Part shown: positions 20,439-30,902 of the stretch, piece by piece | Position numbering within the stretch: position 1 is the stretch's first letter | Layout: each line of letters begins with the position of its first letter | Source: Hexactinellida sp. DTS-2022 | Taxonomy: Eukaryota; Porifera; Hexactinellida | Direction: 5' to 3' | Assembly: GCA_028753945.1 (NCBI GenBank) | Contig: JAPNXP010000001.1 | Location: 11,460,501-11,524,500 of the forward strand | DNA length: 64,000 nt | Notes under the pieces: generated by a model | Databases searched by the model: none | What the model was told of the DNA's origin: nothing | The model's input: only the letters and a program-made list of their open reading frames with translations | Made by a program: the position numbers and the translations under genes

Positions 20439-22125
20439 ATGCATTTCGTTTCCGCAAGATCGGACATTGGCAAGAAAATTCAAAGCCTGTCAAGGCAAAA
20501 CCGGATAGTTATTGATCCAAAAAATGAACTAATCATTGAAGCTGTTGACGAAATTGTCGATACGGTTCAGCCCAATATTGTGACGAGTGAATTTCCAAAT
20601 GATCTAGACATTCCCCAATCCATCTATAAATTCAGAAAATTCTCCCACATGAAATTCCTTAACCTCTGTCAGCCCAATTTCGGAAAAATTATCCTCAAAC
20701 AGCCTCAATCCAAACAACCAGATTTTAGAAAATTTTGAAAAATGGGTGACATCGATGGATGGCAGATGTCAAACAAAAGAGACCGCTTATCAGTCAAGAC
20801 TAGTAATGACCAATATGATTACATCAATTGGACTAGCAAATATCATTACGCCAAATGTAGTCAATGAGTATTTTACCAAAAGGGACGATTTGATAGCGGC
20901 TACAATAAACGTTTATTTAAGGTATTTGTCCGACTTCCTCCTATATGTGCATCAGGAATATCCTGACACATACACGATAGACAAATTCCAATTAATGAAC
21001 CGGCGCATTTCCAGGTAAATCACATTCAGTTTAATTAAATGTCTGTAAACGGGGGTTACTTAGGTCCACAAGGTTGGCTTTGGCCCAAACTGAGCTAATG
21101 TATTGTAAACTTATATCTACTGATTTTCAGGTCATTATGGTTTGAGAAATTTGACTCAATGGTCATAAGGATATCACAAAATAACTTTTCCTTTGAAATT
21201 TCGCTGTTAAATAAACACACAAATGCCCTTAGAATATTGTATCGTAAATATCGATGTATATTGCGAATTTGCGACTATCTACTTGGCAAATGATTGATAA
21301 TTGATTACAATAATACGCCCCAGTTTAAGAGACTCAATTTTTATGAAATATAATTGCTAACAAGCCTAAAAAAGAAGGCACAGACCGAAAAAATAGTAAA
21401 AAGAAGAAAAACTGAACATGAATCATGTCAAAACAGAAAATACATCGAAAACTATTTAACTTCCTCACTAAGATGTGATTTGCTAAAATCGATAATAACA
21501 TGCAACGCAGAGACGAAATTAACCCCAAATACATACAACGAATATAAAGCTGTATTAATTGGCGAAATACTATTCCGAAATGCGCAGAGGACCGGGTAGT
21601 GTGCGGAATGCAATGCAATGGAGTTGAAAATTCAGAGGAGGATGGGGAATTCAGAAAAATTAAAGTTTACAAACATAAAACCGGCTGTAATTTTTTGGAT
21701 AGACTACCTGGAGAAGCAATAATGAGGTATGTGCAAAAGTTTTATCATTAATAGAAAATAACAACAACAGCAACAACGTTTTTCTTTCTTACACCGGGAA
21801 GAATATAACTCAACAAGGAGTACAGAATAGTTTAAATATATTAATGAAACGCACAGGTGTGCAAAGCACATTAACATCCACGCAATCAAGAATTGCGACA
21901 GCAACCCATATTGCAACCTCAAAACCTGAAAAGTCGCAACATCAGGCAAGTACTTCTAAAAAATATTATAGAGAAATAGGAGGAGGACATCACCTCGTTT
22001 GAGCCTATGAAGCGATTGCCCCAAGGCATGAAAATAATTCACAATTAATAATGAGACTGGTGATGTGTTTGAGTAAATATAAAGGATATAAATCAAAAAT
22101 ATTATATAGTTTGGGAATAGAATAA
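20439..22125 (+). pseudogene. Tyrosine recombinase (Crypton-like), unit A copy
   Basis: Same structure as the better-kept copy at 55008-56736. Exon 1 is 20439-21014 and ends TCCAG|GTAAAT. A likely acceptor CAAG precedes 21365. Damage private to this copy: two bases lost near 20703, shifting the core-binding exon; a stop (TGA) at 21291 inside the intron or alternative exon; about 20 bp lost near 21937 removing most of the ADYMG motif before the conserved GH; and a TGA near 22001. The frameshift at GACCGGGTAG (21590) is shared with unit B. It is therefore a dead copy, although parts of the catalytic region, including the QRTG arginine motif (21588) and KHKTG (21676), are still readable. Confidence 0.6.
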
Positions 22126-22221
22126 ATAAGGTGCAGAAAATTCAAAAGGTTTCAATTAAAAAATTCTTGTAAATAAGGATATTCAAAATATTAATAAAAG
22201 GAAAGGAACTTAAGGTAATCC

Positions 22222-22850
22222 GTGTTAATGGACTTGAACGGGATTTGTGCACTTAACGGGATAATGGAGTGAAACGAGATTTATGCACTTAACGTGATAA
22301 ATCAGGGGTTCGCAAACTTTTGTAGCATACCGGCCACACTTAGGTAAGGACATATCATTACCTGCCGCATCTAAAAAAATTATTTTGATGATTTTTTCGT
22401 ATGAAACCTTTATAAAAATATATCAAATTTCCAGCAGTAAAGAATGTTAAAAAATCCTTAAAATGTACCAAAAATCAAAATTGTCCTCGTAGAACATTTA
22501 GGCATTGCTGCTACCGGCCGCACCAAAGAAGCAATCCGGCGCATGCGGCCTAAAAAGGCGAGTTTGCGAACCCCTGTGATAAATAGACTTGAACGAGATT
22601 TGTGGACATAACGGGATGAATTGACCTAAACGGTAGTAGGGAACTTAACGGGATTAATGGGGTTGAAAGGGATTTGTGTACTTAACGGGACCAATGTACT
22701 TAAGGGGATTAGGAGAAAAGAACGGGTCCAATGGACTTAACGGGGTGAATGGACAAAATGGGATGAATGGACTTAATGGGATAATTAGACTTGAATGGGA
22801 CAGTTTGGAATTAACAGCATTAGTGGACTTTTAACGGGATAACTAGAAAA
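22222..22850. repeat. ACTTGAACGGGAT minisatellite, right array (unit A)
   Basis: Degenerate 19-20 bp units, interrupted by the MITE at 22303-22576. Together with the left array it brackets the recombinase pseudogene. Confidence 0.85.
22303..22576. mobile_element. hAT-like MITE inside the right minisatellite (unit A)
   Basis: Ends CAGGGGTTCGCAAAC and GTTTGCGAACCCCTG, with a perfect 8-bp target duplication TGATAAAT (22295-22302, 22577-22584). 274 bp. Same insertion in unit B at 56914-57188. Confidence 0.88.
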
Positions 22851-22947
22851 AAAATAGATTTTGTTAAATATAATATTTTGCCAATTAACCCAAACTTTTG
22901 CGAGAGTAATCAAATTTGGACTCAAATATACTGTTGGTTGATACAGT

Positions 22948-23460
22948 CAGGGATGGATCCAGCACAAAATTTCTGGGGGGTGCAATGCCCTGGGTTGGGC
23001 CTTAGAACTGTGGACGCCGTGGGAAGCGCCCGCGGGTCAACTGTGCCAGTTTTTGGACGGTCTTTTTTAAGAACTGCATTTAAGAAGGCATCTTTCAAGA
23101 AAGTTGAAATCTATTTAATATACGTAAAAGAAATCTATTATAAATTCATACATAACTGTAAATTAATAATTAATTAATTAAACTATCCATTAACCAACAA
23201 TCACAATGAATCAACAGTCAACGATTAGTTAAAACAATTTTTTCCTGACATTTGATATACAACGTTCCAAAGTATTCACAGAAAAGATAGGGAAGATAAC
23301 TCTGATATATTTCGCTCAACCAACCTCGGAAATTGTGCCAGTCCCTATATATAATTTTTGGATTATATTATGAAATTATGGGGGGGGGGGGGTTCGCACT
23401 CCCCATAAGCCATTTCTGGGAGGTGCAACCCCCCAGAACCCCCCGGTGGATCCATCCCTG
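22948..23460. mobile_element. hAT-like nonautonomous element at the A/B boundary
   Basis: Ends CAGGGATGGATCCA and TGGATCCATCCCTG. Flanks GATACAGT and AATACAGT agree at 7 of 8 bases. The interior has a G homopolymer (23383-23392) and no usable frame. It inserted four bases inside the older TA-flanked MITE that begins at 23465. Copies also end at position 39 and at 58079. Confidence 0.8.
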
Positions 23461-23464
23461 AATA

Positions 23465-23639
23465 CAGTGAACTCTCGTTCGTTATAACGAAGTGCTTGGG
23501 ACCTGTAAATTCCTTCGTTATATCCGTATTTTCATTATAAGCTGATGATTATTATGCATTTCTGGGGGGAAATATATAATTCGTTATATTAAAGCAGTCA
23601 TTTCGTTATATCTGACTTCGTCATAACGGGAATTCACTG
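23465..23639. mobile_element. TA-flanked MITE (Tigger/pogo-like), copy 2 (unit B)
   Basis: Same termini and interior as 44-218. Confidence 0.75.
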
Positions 23640-23687
23640 TATATACAATAGCTCTCGTTAATATGAATTAACTTTTGCAATACATAC

Positions 23688-23759
23688 CAGGGGCGGCGGA
23701 AGCGGTCAGGCCGGTCAAGCCATGGCCTGACCACTTTATAACTGCTTCCGCCGGCCCTG
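23688..23759. mobile_element. 72-bp MITE with hAT-like ends
   Basis: Ends CAGGGGCGGCGGAAGC and GCTTCCGCCGGCCCTG. Absent from units A and C at the same place. Target duplication is not clear. Confidence 0.55.
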
Positions 23760-23799
23760 CAGCCCTACATTGCTACATCATAATATGACTGTTGGTTAA

Positions 23800-24135
23800 T
23801 GGAAATTATTTAGTCTAATATCTTCTTTCGGGTGATTATACGGTGAAATAATACATTTAGAATTTGCAAAAGGAAGTGGCAGGCAAGTGGAGCAGTTCAC
23901 TTTTATGCGACGTCATCATAACAATTTCTGAAATTTTTGATTTTTTGGAAAAAATCGCTAGAGGGTACAAAACCATGTCTAAATCCGAATTTTCACGAAA
24001 TTTGAATAATTTTATCTACCGGTTTTCCACCTGACACAACGTGTATCAGTTAGGCAGCCTACAGTTAAAAATATTCTTCTCCCAATCAGACGTAGAATTT
24101 GAAGATGAATCCAATAGTGAAATAAACATTGGGGG
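23800..24135. mobile_element. TTAA-flanked 336-bp insertion private to unit B
   Basis: TTAA occurs on both sides (23796-23799, 24136-24139), while units A and C have a single TTAA there (GTTGGTTAACACC in A). No terminal inverted repeats are visible. Its right part (CAGACGTAGAATTTGAAGAT) resembles a motif inside the 1.42-kb repeats at 46660 and 48085. Confidence 0.5.
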
Positions 24136-24464
24136 TTAACACCTCTACATGAACAGCGCCAATGATATGTTAAAGAGGCTACATCATAATTCTAATGACA
24201 ACTTAAGGGTGTCCCTTATAGGAAACTGATAAATCACTACAGAACATGTCTATAGATTCTCTGAATACTTCTAAGTAACCTCAGAACTTCATCTGGATAA
24301 AAATAGCGAATAATTTATTCATTCAAGTGAATATTGAATTGTTTTGTCTAGGTATGGATTCTTTTAATATGCAGTTATGTGCGTCTATTCAATATAACAT
24401 AGACAGTGTCAAGCATCTCACTTAGTTTCTAATTGTTCTAGAATGTTCTCTAGCTCAATTCAAC

Positions 24465-24553
24465 TATATAAAGGCCTAATCTTTCCATTCAAAGACCCAC
24501 AACATCGGATTTCGAAATTCCATCAACGAATATGAAGGGGAGAGCGTCTAAAG
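24465..24553 (+). promoter_or_regulatory. TATA box and possible mini-exon at the transposon's left end
   Basis: TATATAAAG at 24465-24473 is followed 67 bp later by ATG (24532) and seven codons, then a strong splice donor AAAG|GTAAGG (24554). This reads like the first exon of a second, plus-strand transcript. I could not find a convincing second exon. Confidence 0.35.
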
Positions 24554-24941
24554 GTAAGGTTTTTTGATTGTTTATTTTATTTTGAGATTGTTTCTCTCTT
24601 ATTAGTAGAAGTTTGGTGTTTTTTGCTTATACAATCTATGTTTTTTAAATGTTAGTGGTATAGAACTTGTAGAAAAAATTTGAGCTCTTAACCTATCTTG
24701 ATTTCGTCACACTCCGTGACATTAGCCCCCTATCTCCGCCTGATAATTATATTGAGATATCCTCCTTCAAAGAATACCCTCTCGGCCCGAAAAATCGATG
24801 AAATATTTGACATTTTCCGGACGCATGTTTCGATCGAAAATTGGCAACCAGGGATATCATAGAGTTTCAAAATGTGTTGAATGGTAAATTTTATTTTGGA
24901 AAATGACACTTTGAGACCTTGGAACAATATATTGCACATGC

Positions 24942-25438
24942 CCATATATGGCGCAAGGTAATATGACGAATTGTGGGCGAAAATGGTTATTTTCAGAGTT
25001 ACAGTGTTTTGATGTATTAGTTGGGTATAGTATATCATAGATTGCATACAAAATGCCGTTGAGAGCTAAGCTCTAGCTCAACGGAATCAAAAGTTAGAAA
25101 ACAGTTTTTAGTTTCTGTTATGACCATATATGGGAGACAAACGCGCATATTGTCAATTTTGGAGATACAACATTTTTGAGTATTATTGGGGTATATAAAT
25201 TCGATAATTTATATTCTAAAACTGTCGAGATCTGAACTCTAGCACTTCCGCTTCGCCGCGTACTTGATGTCGAAAAATACGTTTACGAGAATTTCCATAT
25301 ATGGTATTTGTGGTTATAACTCAGAGGAATGTTGTGATTTACACCTCAAAAAAATTTTTTTATGTCTACGGAACATTTGCTTTCCGAAACTTTGAAAAGC
25401 TAAGCTCAAAAACAAGAATTCAAAATGACCATATACGG
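24942..25438. repeat. Spaced CCATATATGG palindromes in the transposon
   Basis: Perfect CC(A/T)6GG boxes at 24942-24951, 25124-25133 and 25295-25304, and a variant CCATATACGG at 25429-25438, spaced 134-182 bp. Surrounding sequence is a degenerate repeat (GCTAAGCTC precedes two of them). They have the CArG form bound by MADS/SRF factors. They could equally be transposase or structural repeats. Confidence 0.5.
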
Positions 25439-25733
25439 AAAATTACACGAAATAAGCGTTTTTGAAGACATTTTGAATTAGCGACACATATGAAACCATA
25501 TGTTGTAATTATTTTCATAATATAGTTCTAGACGATAAAACTTATATTTATCTTGAAACCATGGATATTTATTAATTTTGTCGCATAATTGGCCTTTTTC
25601 GAACTTTCTAAGAGTTTGAATGGAATTATAATATTGGGAAGTTGTCTAGAATTATGTTTTTGGTATGTGGGAACTATCAGGGTCCATATTTACTGCCTAT
25701 CTTTCATTATAGGTCAGTTTTACATTACATATA

Positions 25734-28103
25734 TCAATTTATAGATTCACACTCCTTACAAAAATAATATTCTGGCAATTTCCGGTTGTTCTTGATGCCC
25801 ACGCAGCTGGAGTGGAACCAGTCCTCACACATATGACAACAGACCCAGCGATCAAACTCTCGCGTGGTACGAATAGGGCAATCCCTCAAGTTACATTCGC
25901 AGCAGACACTTTCACTCTCGTCGCCACTAGACTGCACCTCGGAGCCAAACTTCCCGGAGGAATAGACGGCCTTGTTGAGACGTTTTCCGGAGGAGGACAC
26001 AGGCTTATCTCGACGCTTTCTGGAGCTCTCAGCCAAGCGGACCTGTGTTACAATTTGCCTTCTACGTCGCTTGTGAGTTTCTCTTATTCGACGTACTCTA
26101 GCTTGGTTTCTTCGGCGATCGCGACGATACAAGTAATGAATAGTTTCATAACTAGGCGTAAGTCCGAGTTCCTTCATGAGGACAGAATAGGACAACGACC
26201 CATCATTGAAGGACAGTACGGCCGTTGCTGTACTGGCTACAAGGGACTTATGTCCCACTCTCTTCACCTTGGGTGCGTTGTGCCACAACATGTTGTGTAA
26301 ACTTTCATTGCTGTTCTGTGTCTTCCCTAGGGTGATGGTTTTACAAAACGATAGACAGGCGAAGATCAGAAATATCTCCTCGGTCCGACTGAACTCCGCC
26401 GGGGTTAGAAATGGTTCTCTGGTCACTGGGAATGGTAAGGAACTGTCCTCCAGATGCTTTGCGACTAATTTTCTGAAGTAGCACCATGAAGTTGAACCCT
26501 CCGGGCAATTATCGTGCTTCTCATTTGTGTGTAGGAGAAGTACCTGCAGGGCTTGGTGTATTTCCAGAGGACTTTCACCCCGGTGTTGGACAATTACCAG
26601 TGCGTAGAGGTGAGCTATTCTATCAGCTTTCCCTTCTGGTAAGCCTTTGAAGGTTTTAGACTTTTTATGCAAGTTCTTTTTTACGCGCTTCTGAACGTGT
26701 CCTAAACATTCCTCTTTCCTAACCGTTGTTAGGCCATTATAGGGATCAGATTTTACCAAATTCTTATAGGACGAAGAATCTCCATCACCGATATAAGTAT
26801 CGTACACCAAACTATGACTGGCTACTGACCTCTTCCAAATTTCGACAGCGGCCGAGCTCTCCATGGATTGAGAGGAACCAGAGTAATTCGCGGTACAGAG
26901 AAGTTTATGAGTACTCCAATATTCCTCATACTCTTCTGGGTTATTCTCCTTTCTCTCTTCAGGCCATTTGGAGCAGGGATAACATATTCTGTCGTAGAGT
27001 TGATAATCCAGTACTTTGCCGAATTCCGAATCAATAGCAGCTGCGAATCCTTGATTGGAAAAATGCCCTCTACGATGCCACGATGCGTCGAAGCTTACAG
27101 TGCAAGCTCGAAGGTTTTCTGGCAGAAGATCGGTTGCATGGGAAGAAGAATGGACCTGGTTAGCTGCTAATTCCATTGACTTCGATACAACTCGTGTTGT
27201 TGAGTCAACGAAGTTTTTTAGGTGACGCTTGGAGATTGTACTGGCTGGAACTTTGAGATCCAGGAGACTGCACGTTAGCCGAAAGTCTTCCCAGCTTTGC
27301 GATGTCGTGTGTACTGCCAACAGCGAACGTAAGTTTAGGTCGCTTTGGCCTCGTTTACGAATTTGCTTGTTGTTTACACACTTATCTGCAGTAACTCCAA
27401 TTGGCAGAGACGCTGGGAATTCCGCGACAACATTATGACAGTAGTCACATTTTATAAGTAAGAATTTTTGGAGGCCGTCCTCCAAAAGTTGCTCATATAA
27501 CCTTATCTTTCCGCTACAGGTCTTATCCACGCAGCTCAGAAGAGAAAACACGTGAGTGAGTATGGATAGATTCACAATCTGGTTACTGGTCGCAAGTGAA
27601 AGATTTTTCGAATATTCCAGACCTTCCGAACAAAGTTTGATATTGCACACCCTTGTCTCCCTTTCAAATTTCATATCTTTGTATAGGGACGAAGTTGGGC
27701 GAACGACTTTGACAGCCTCTCTTCCAGGATCAATAGAGCTGCGCGACACGAAAGGTGTGACTCCTTTCTTGTAATTGTATATCTTGCGTTTCATTATTCT
27801 CTTCCTCTTAGGTTTAGGCGTGGTAAAAGACTGATCGTCGGAGGTTTGTGACGACAAGCCGACGTAGGAGAAAGCAGCCCCCAATGACGTCGCTGGACTA
27901 GCCGGAGTTGTTGGCGTTGAGGTACTGGTTGGAGATTCGGTGTACTCAGATTCGCTGAGCTCCGATATACTTGACGACGAGGTGTCAGAATCAAATGGAG
28001 TAGGGTTTGAAATGATGGGTAGGTCAGCTGGCCTAAAGGACTCTATTGGTTCGGGAATATCTTCGTCCGAAAAACTTTCATGATCAATATCAATCGATGC
28101 CAT
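25734..28103 (-). CDS. Mutator-like (DDE) transposase with C-terminal PHD finger
   Basis: The product is an intact 789-aa transposase; start chosen at the ATG at 28103 because the codon opening the longer frame is TTG. The N-terminus is acidic and Ser/Thr/Pro-rich, followed by a basic tract (KPKRKRIMKRK, near 97-107) that may be a nuclear signal. The catalytic core shows FDASWHRRG (first Asp about 339), CYPC, YIGDGDSSSY (second acidic site about 442), the CLGH motif (about 466-469) and TQNSNES (Glu about 600), the order seen in the Mutator-like transposase domain. A lysine/arginine-rich stretch (660-700) follows. Residues about 734-785 form a PHD finger (C4HC3: CCEC, CCHMCEDWFHSSC, FCKEC), suggesting chromatin targeting. 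It lies inside the TTAA-flanked element. Cut-and-paste activity is inferred from the intact frame and good termini. Confidence 0.87.
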   Translation of the reverse strand: MASIDIDHESFSDEDIPEPIESFRPADLPIISNPTPFDSDTSSSSISELSESEYTESPTSTSTPTTPASPATSLGAAFSYVGLSSQTSDDQSFTTPKPKRKRIMKRKIYNYKKGVTPFVSRSSIDPGREAVKVVRPTSSLYKDMKFERETRVCNIKLCSEGLEYSKNLSLATSNQIVNLSILTHVFSLLSCVDKTCSGKIRLYEQLLEDGLQKFLLIKCDYCHNVVAEFPASLPIGVTADKCVNNKQIRKRGQSDLNLRSLLAVHTTSQSWEDFRLTCSLLDLKVPASTISKRHLKNFVDSTTRVVSKSMELAANQVHSSSHATDLLPENLRACTVSFDASWHRRGHFSNQGFAAAIDSEFGKVLDYQLYDRICYPCSKWPEERKENNPEEYEEYWSTHKLLCTANYSGSSQSMESSAAVEIWKRSVASHSLVYDTYIGDGDSSSYKNLVKSDPYNGLTTVRKEECLGHVQKRVKKNLHKKSKTFKGLPEGKADRIAHLYALVIVQHRGESPLEIHQALQVLLLHTNEKHDNCPEGSTSWCYFRKLVAKHLEDSSLPFPVTREPFLTPAEFSRTEEIFLIFACLSFCKTITLGKTQNSNESLHNMLWHNAPKVKRVGHKSLVASTATAVLSFNDGSLSYSVLMKELGLTPSYETIHYLYRRDRRRNQARVRRIRETHKRRRRQIVTQVRLAESSRKRRDKPVSSSGKRLNKAVYSSGKFGSEVQSSGDESESVCCECNLRDCPIRTTREFDRWVCCHMCEDWFHSSCVGIKNNRKLPEYYFCKECESIN

Positions 28104-28168
28104 TATATCAAACAAGGAACGTTTTCTTTCAGTTGTCCAATTTTATTAGTGATGTACTTTAGAACACT

Positions 28169-28176
28169 ATTTATAC
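28169..28176 (-). promoter_or_regulatory. TATA box of the transposase gene
   Basis: TATAAATA on the minus strand, 66 bp before the ATG at 28103. This spacing nearly equals that at the left-end promoter, so the element may be transcribed inward from both ends. Confidence 0.5.
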
Positions 28177-28890
28177 TTTCCAATTAACAAGTGTAGTTTC
28201 ACATATATTATTATGGCATGCATTCAAATATCATTACTGTAGACTCGTTGCTCAGTTCAAATTTCAAAGTGGTTTCGAATATCTTTGTTGTATAGTGGTT
28301 GTTATTTCAAATTGAAAAGTGGTTTCTAATATCATTATTATATAGTGTTTGCAAAATGAATTCATAGCATTATTGTATAGCAGTTGCTAATATAGAATTC
28401 CTGCAATAGTATCAAATAACATTATAGTTGTGTGGTTACTAAAATAGATTTTCTAAAGTGTTTTCAAATATCATATAGTTTTGTGGTTGCTAGGTTGTGA
28501 ATTCAAACTATTGCAAAGATTGTTCGTATAAAACTGTTGTATTTTCTAAATACATTTTTTATTGACAAAGAATACATTCTTATTATTCTGAGAAAATTCT
28601 GTGAAATTTTTGAACTAATCGGAATGTAATATTATTTTATCCTTATAAGGAGGTGTCAAAAGGTCATAAAAATGGTGATTGAAGGGTGAAAACCGAAATT
28701 TAGGATGGGGGCAATGAAAGTGGGCTTATTTTGCTCATATTTTTATATAAAAGATTTTTAATGGGGAAATTTATATTTTCGGCTATTTTCCTATAAGGAA
28801 CACCCTTAAAACAAATTCTGACAAATGACAATTAGATGTTTCAGTCTGTTTGCTTCCCTTGCAAGGTTCTCAATAGGGCGCATGGTTTAA

Positions 28891-29128
28891 AAGCAAAGTA
28901 ATTCATGCTCTCGTCATTTTCTACTAGGAAAATCTCTTGCTTAGTTACTATAGCAACGGAAAGTATGTATTTACATATTTGTGTCAAAACTATTTTGAAA
29001 ATCTATGATTTTTTTTATAAAATAATTACTATATAGTATGTTATAGGAACTGAAGCACTAATTGAATTGAGTCCGTCAAGTCCTTTTTTTTACCCATCAC
29101 AAGCATTCTCGAGTAGTCGTAGGTAGCG
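28891..29128. mobile_element. TTAA-flanked 238-bp insertion upstream of NHL gene 4
   Basis: TTAA at 28887-28890 and 29129-29132; unit A has one TTAA at this place (GGTTTAAACTAG). No visible inverted repeats. It is the third TTAA insertion within 5.4 kb of unit B. Confidence 0.55.
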
Positions 29129-29279
29129 TTAAACTAGTATTTTTCAGAATACCCTGTTTTATAACTTTTATTTATCTATTTGGCCAAGAGCTGTGGGTCT
29201 GTGACCTATTTTACATTAGTACGTTTCTAAAACCGTTCAGTTAACGACAGGTATTTAGGTAGCCCAACAAGTGCATGAG

Positions 29280-30521
29280 ATGGCTAGTGCAAATGTGCGA
29301 GTAGAGAGTTCCTTCCTGTTAGAGGTGGAGAGAGCGCGAGCAGAGGTACGGGAGAGAGTAGCCAGAGCTCACCAGGTGCTGCGAGAGAGAGAGACAGCAC
29401 TGCTGTCAGAGCTGCAGCGGCTAGAGGATGTCTACAGGGGAGAGGGAGTAGACAGGCAAGTTGCTCAGCTGAGAACAACCAAGGAACAGACTATTGCTAC
29501 TCTCTCGGATAACAAGAACAAAGAGTTCCTTGAACAGCACGTAGCTCTACTGGACACCCAGATGAGAGAGCTAGCAGCTGATCTCGAGACAGCCAGAGAC
29601 AGGATGGGACGAGTGGAGCTGGAGTGGGATGGAGACCTGGAAGGAATACTGAGAGGGACAGGATCGATTCGAGTGAGAGCAGCATCTGACTACAGGGAGA
29701 AAGGAAATCCTGTGACGGTAGCTGGGAAACACAGAAAGGAGCCCTCTACAACACCTGGAGAGTTCTGTTATCCCAAGTCAATCGCTATAGACTCTGCAAC
29801 GAATAATATTTATATTTGTGATGGAATGAATAACCGAGTACAAGTCTTTAACAAATCTCTAGAATTCCTATTCGCTTTCAGTGAAGAGATGAATTATCCA
29901 CATGGTATCTGTATCTATTTTAACAAAGTATATGTCACACAGATTGACGCTAGTTCTGTCACTGTATACTCTATCGAAGGTACATACATACAATCAGTTG
30001 GAAGAACAGGCTGTAAAGAACTGGAATTTATTTGGCCAAGAGGAGTTGCTGTATCAACAGTGAACGTGAATAATCTAATTTACATTTGTGACTGTTTGAA
30101 CAATAGGATTCATTGTCTGAATTTGAATTTAACTTTCAATTCGTTCATTTCTAAAGTTAATCTGCCTAGAGATATCAAGCTGACACCACAAGATATTGTA
30201 GTGTTGACAGAAGGAAGTCCATGTATCCAATTCTACGATTACTCACATCAGCTGATTAGACAGATAGTACCACGAGAAGAAGGTAATCAGGTGATTGATC
30301 CTTGTCACTTCTGTCTAGACAGAGAATTCAATATTCTGATGACTGACTCATCAGCAGATAGAGTTCTGATATTCTCTAACAGAGGACAACTGCTGCATAC
30401 ATTTGGGAAGAGAGGAGAGGGAAGAGGAGACCTTATCTCTCCTGCTGGTATAGCTGTGAGTAGAGAAGATAGAATTGTAGTAGTGTCTCAGAATCCTAAA
30501 CACTGTATTCAGTTTTTCTAA
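29280..30521 (+). CDS. Coiled-coil NHL-repeat protein, gene 4 (unit B)
   Basis: The positional copy of gene 1, 413 aa, intact. The coiled coil differs from gene 1 at only a handful of residues (for example NVRVES, LQRLED, FLEQH). The propeller differs at the loops: PCHF, SSADR, ISPAG, KVNLPRD. It carries a 6-bp duplication at about 30062 that adds two residues (VNVNNL) in the strand entering blade 3. Start at the ATG at 29280; as in gene 1, an out-of-frame ATG five bases upstream opens a nine-codon uORF. The upstream region has two insertions absent from units A and C (24207-28805 and 28891-29128), leaving about 150 bp of ancestral 5' flank next to the gene. Expression may therefore differ from gene 1. 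Confidence 0.9.
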   Translation: MASANVRVESSFLLEVERARAEVRERVARAHQVLRERETALLSELQRLEDVYRGEGVDRQVAQLRTTKEQTIATLSDNKNKEFLEQHVALLDTQMRELAADLETARDRMGRVELEWDGDLEGILRGTGSIRVRAASDYREKGNPVTVAGKHRKEPSTTPGEFCYPKSIAIDSATNNIYICDGMNNRVQVFNKSLEFLFAFSEEMNYPHGICIYFNKVYVTQIDASSVTVYSIEGTYIQSVGRTGCKELEFIWPRGVAVSTVNVNNLIYICDCLNNRIHCLNLNLTFNSFISKVNLPRDIKLTPQDIVVLTEGSPCIQFYDYSHQLIRQIVPREEGNQVIDPCHFCLDREFNILMTDSSADRVLIFSNRGQLLHTFGKRGEGRGDLISPAGIAVSREDRIVVVSQNPKHCIQFF

Positions 30522-30607
30522 TTGTTAACTATTTATACGGACATTTTATTTGCCGATTCTTGACTATCCTAATTTTGAACCAATTGTGTAATTATGTAAC
30601 CTTATAC

Positions 30608-30902
30608 CAGGGTTCCGCAACTTTCATTTATATCAGGCCACATAATCTTAACAAAATTTCCTCAGGCGCAAACAATATCGAGAAATTATTCGAAATTTAT
30701 AACAAAACTATTATCTTGTTGTAATACTAGAATTATACTAATTTCTAAGCAAAAAGTGCATAAAGGACTCTAGTCAAAAGGTAATACAGTTAGAAATGTC
30801 TCTCAGACCACACATGATACAAATTTCCATTGGGCTATCAGGCCACACATAAGGTTGCTTCAGGACGCATGCGGCCTGAAAAACCTAGTTTGCGGAACCC
30901 TG
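30608..30902. mobile_element. hAT-like MITE after NHL gene 4
   Basis: CAGGGTTCCGC to GCGGAACCCTG. Flanks CCTTATAC (30600-30607) and CCTTATAG (30903-30910). Uninterrupted version of 1930-3060. Confidence 0.82.

Larger units (their letters stand above)
1..23421. repeat. Segmental duplication unit A
   Basis: Unit A starts inside the right end of a hAT-like element and ends at the matching point of the next copy of that element (23422). It is the shortest unit. Gene order is NHL(+), NHL(-), NHL(+, frameshifted), PM20D2-like, and two recombinase-like pseudogenes. Private features are the composite TA-flanked insertion at 2038-2865 and the segment 16411-17573, which unit B has lost. The choice of unit boundary is arbitrary because the array is circularly permutable. 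Confidence 0.9.
24207..28805. mobile_element. Kolobok-like DNA transposon, complete, 4.6 kb
   Basis: Terminal inverted repeats match at 18 of 19 bases: GGGTGTCCCTTATAGGAAA on the left and the inverse of GGGTGTTCCTTATAGGAAA on the right (28787-28805). TTAA is duplicated at 24203-24206 and 28806-28809. Units A (366-369) and C (58393-58396) retain the single empty TTAA. TTAA targets with GGGTGT-type ends fit the Kolobok superfamily; that label is by memory. The element carries one intact transposase gene on the minus strand and a possible second promoter at its left end. Confidence 0.85.

Noticed and set aside
25812-27774. Several plus-strand frames of 69-162 codons
   Set aside because: Antisense shadows of the transposase gene.
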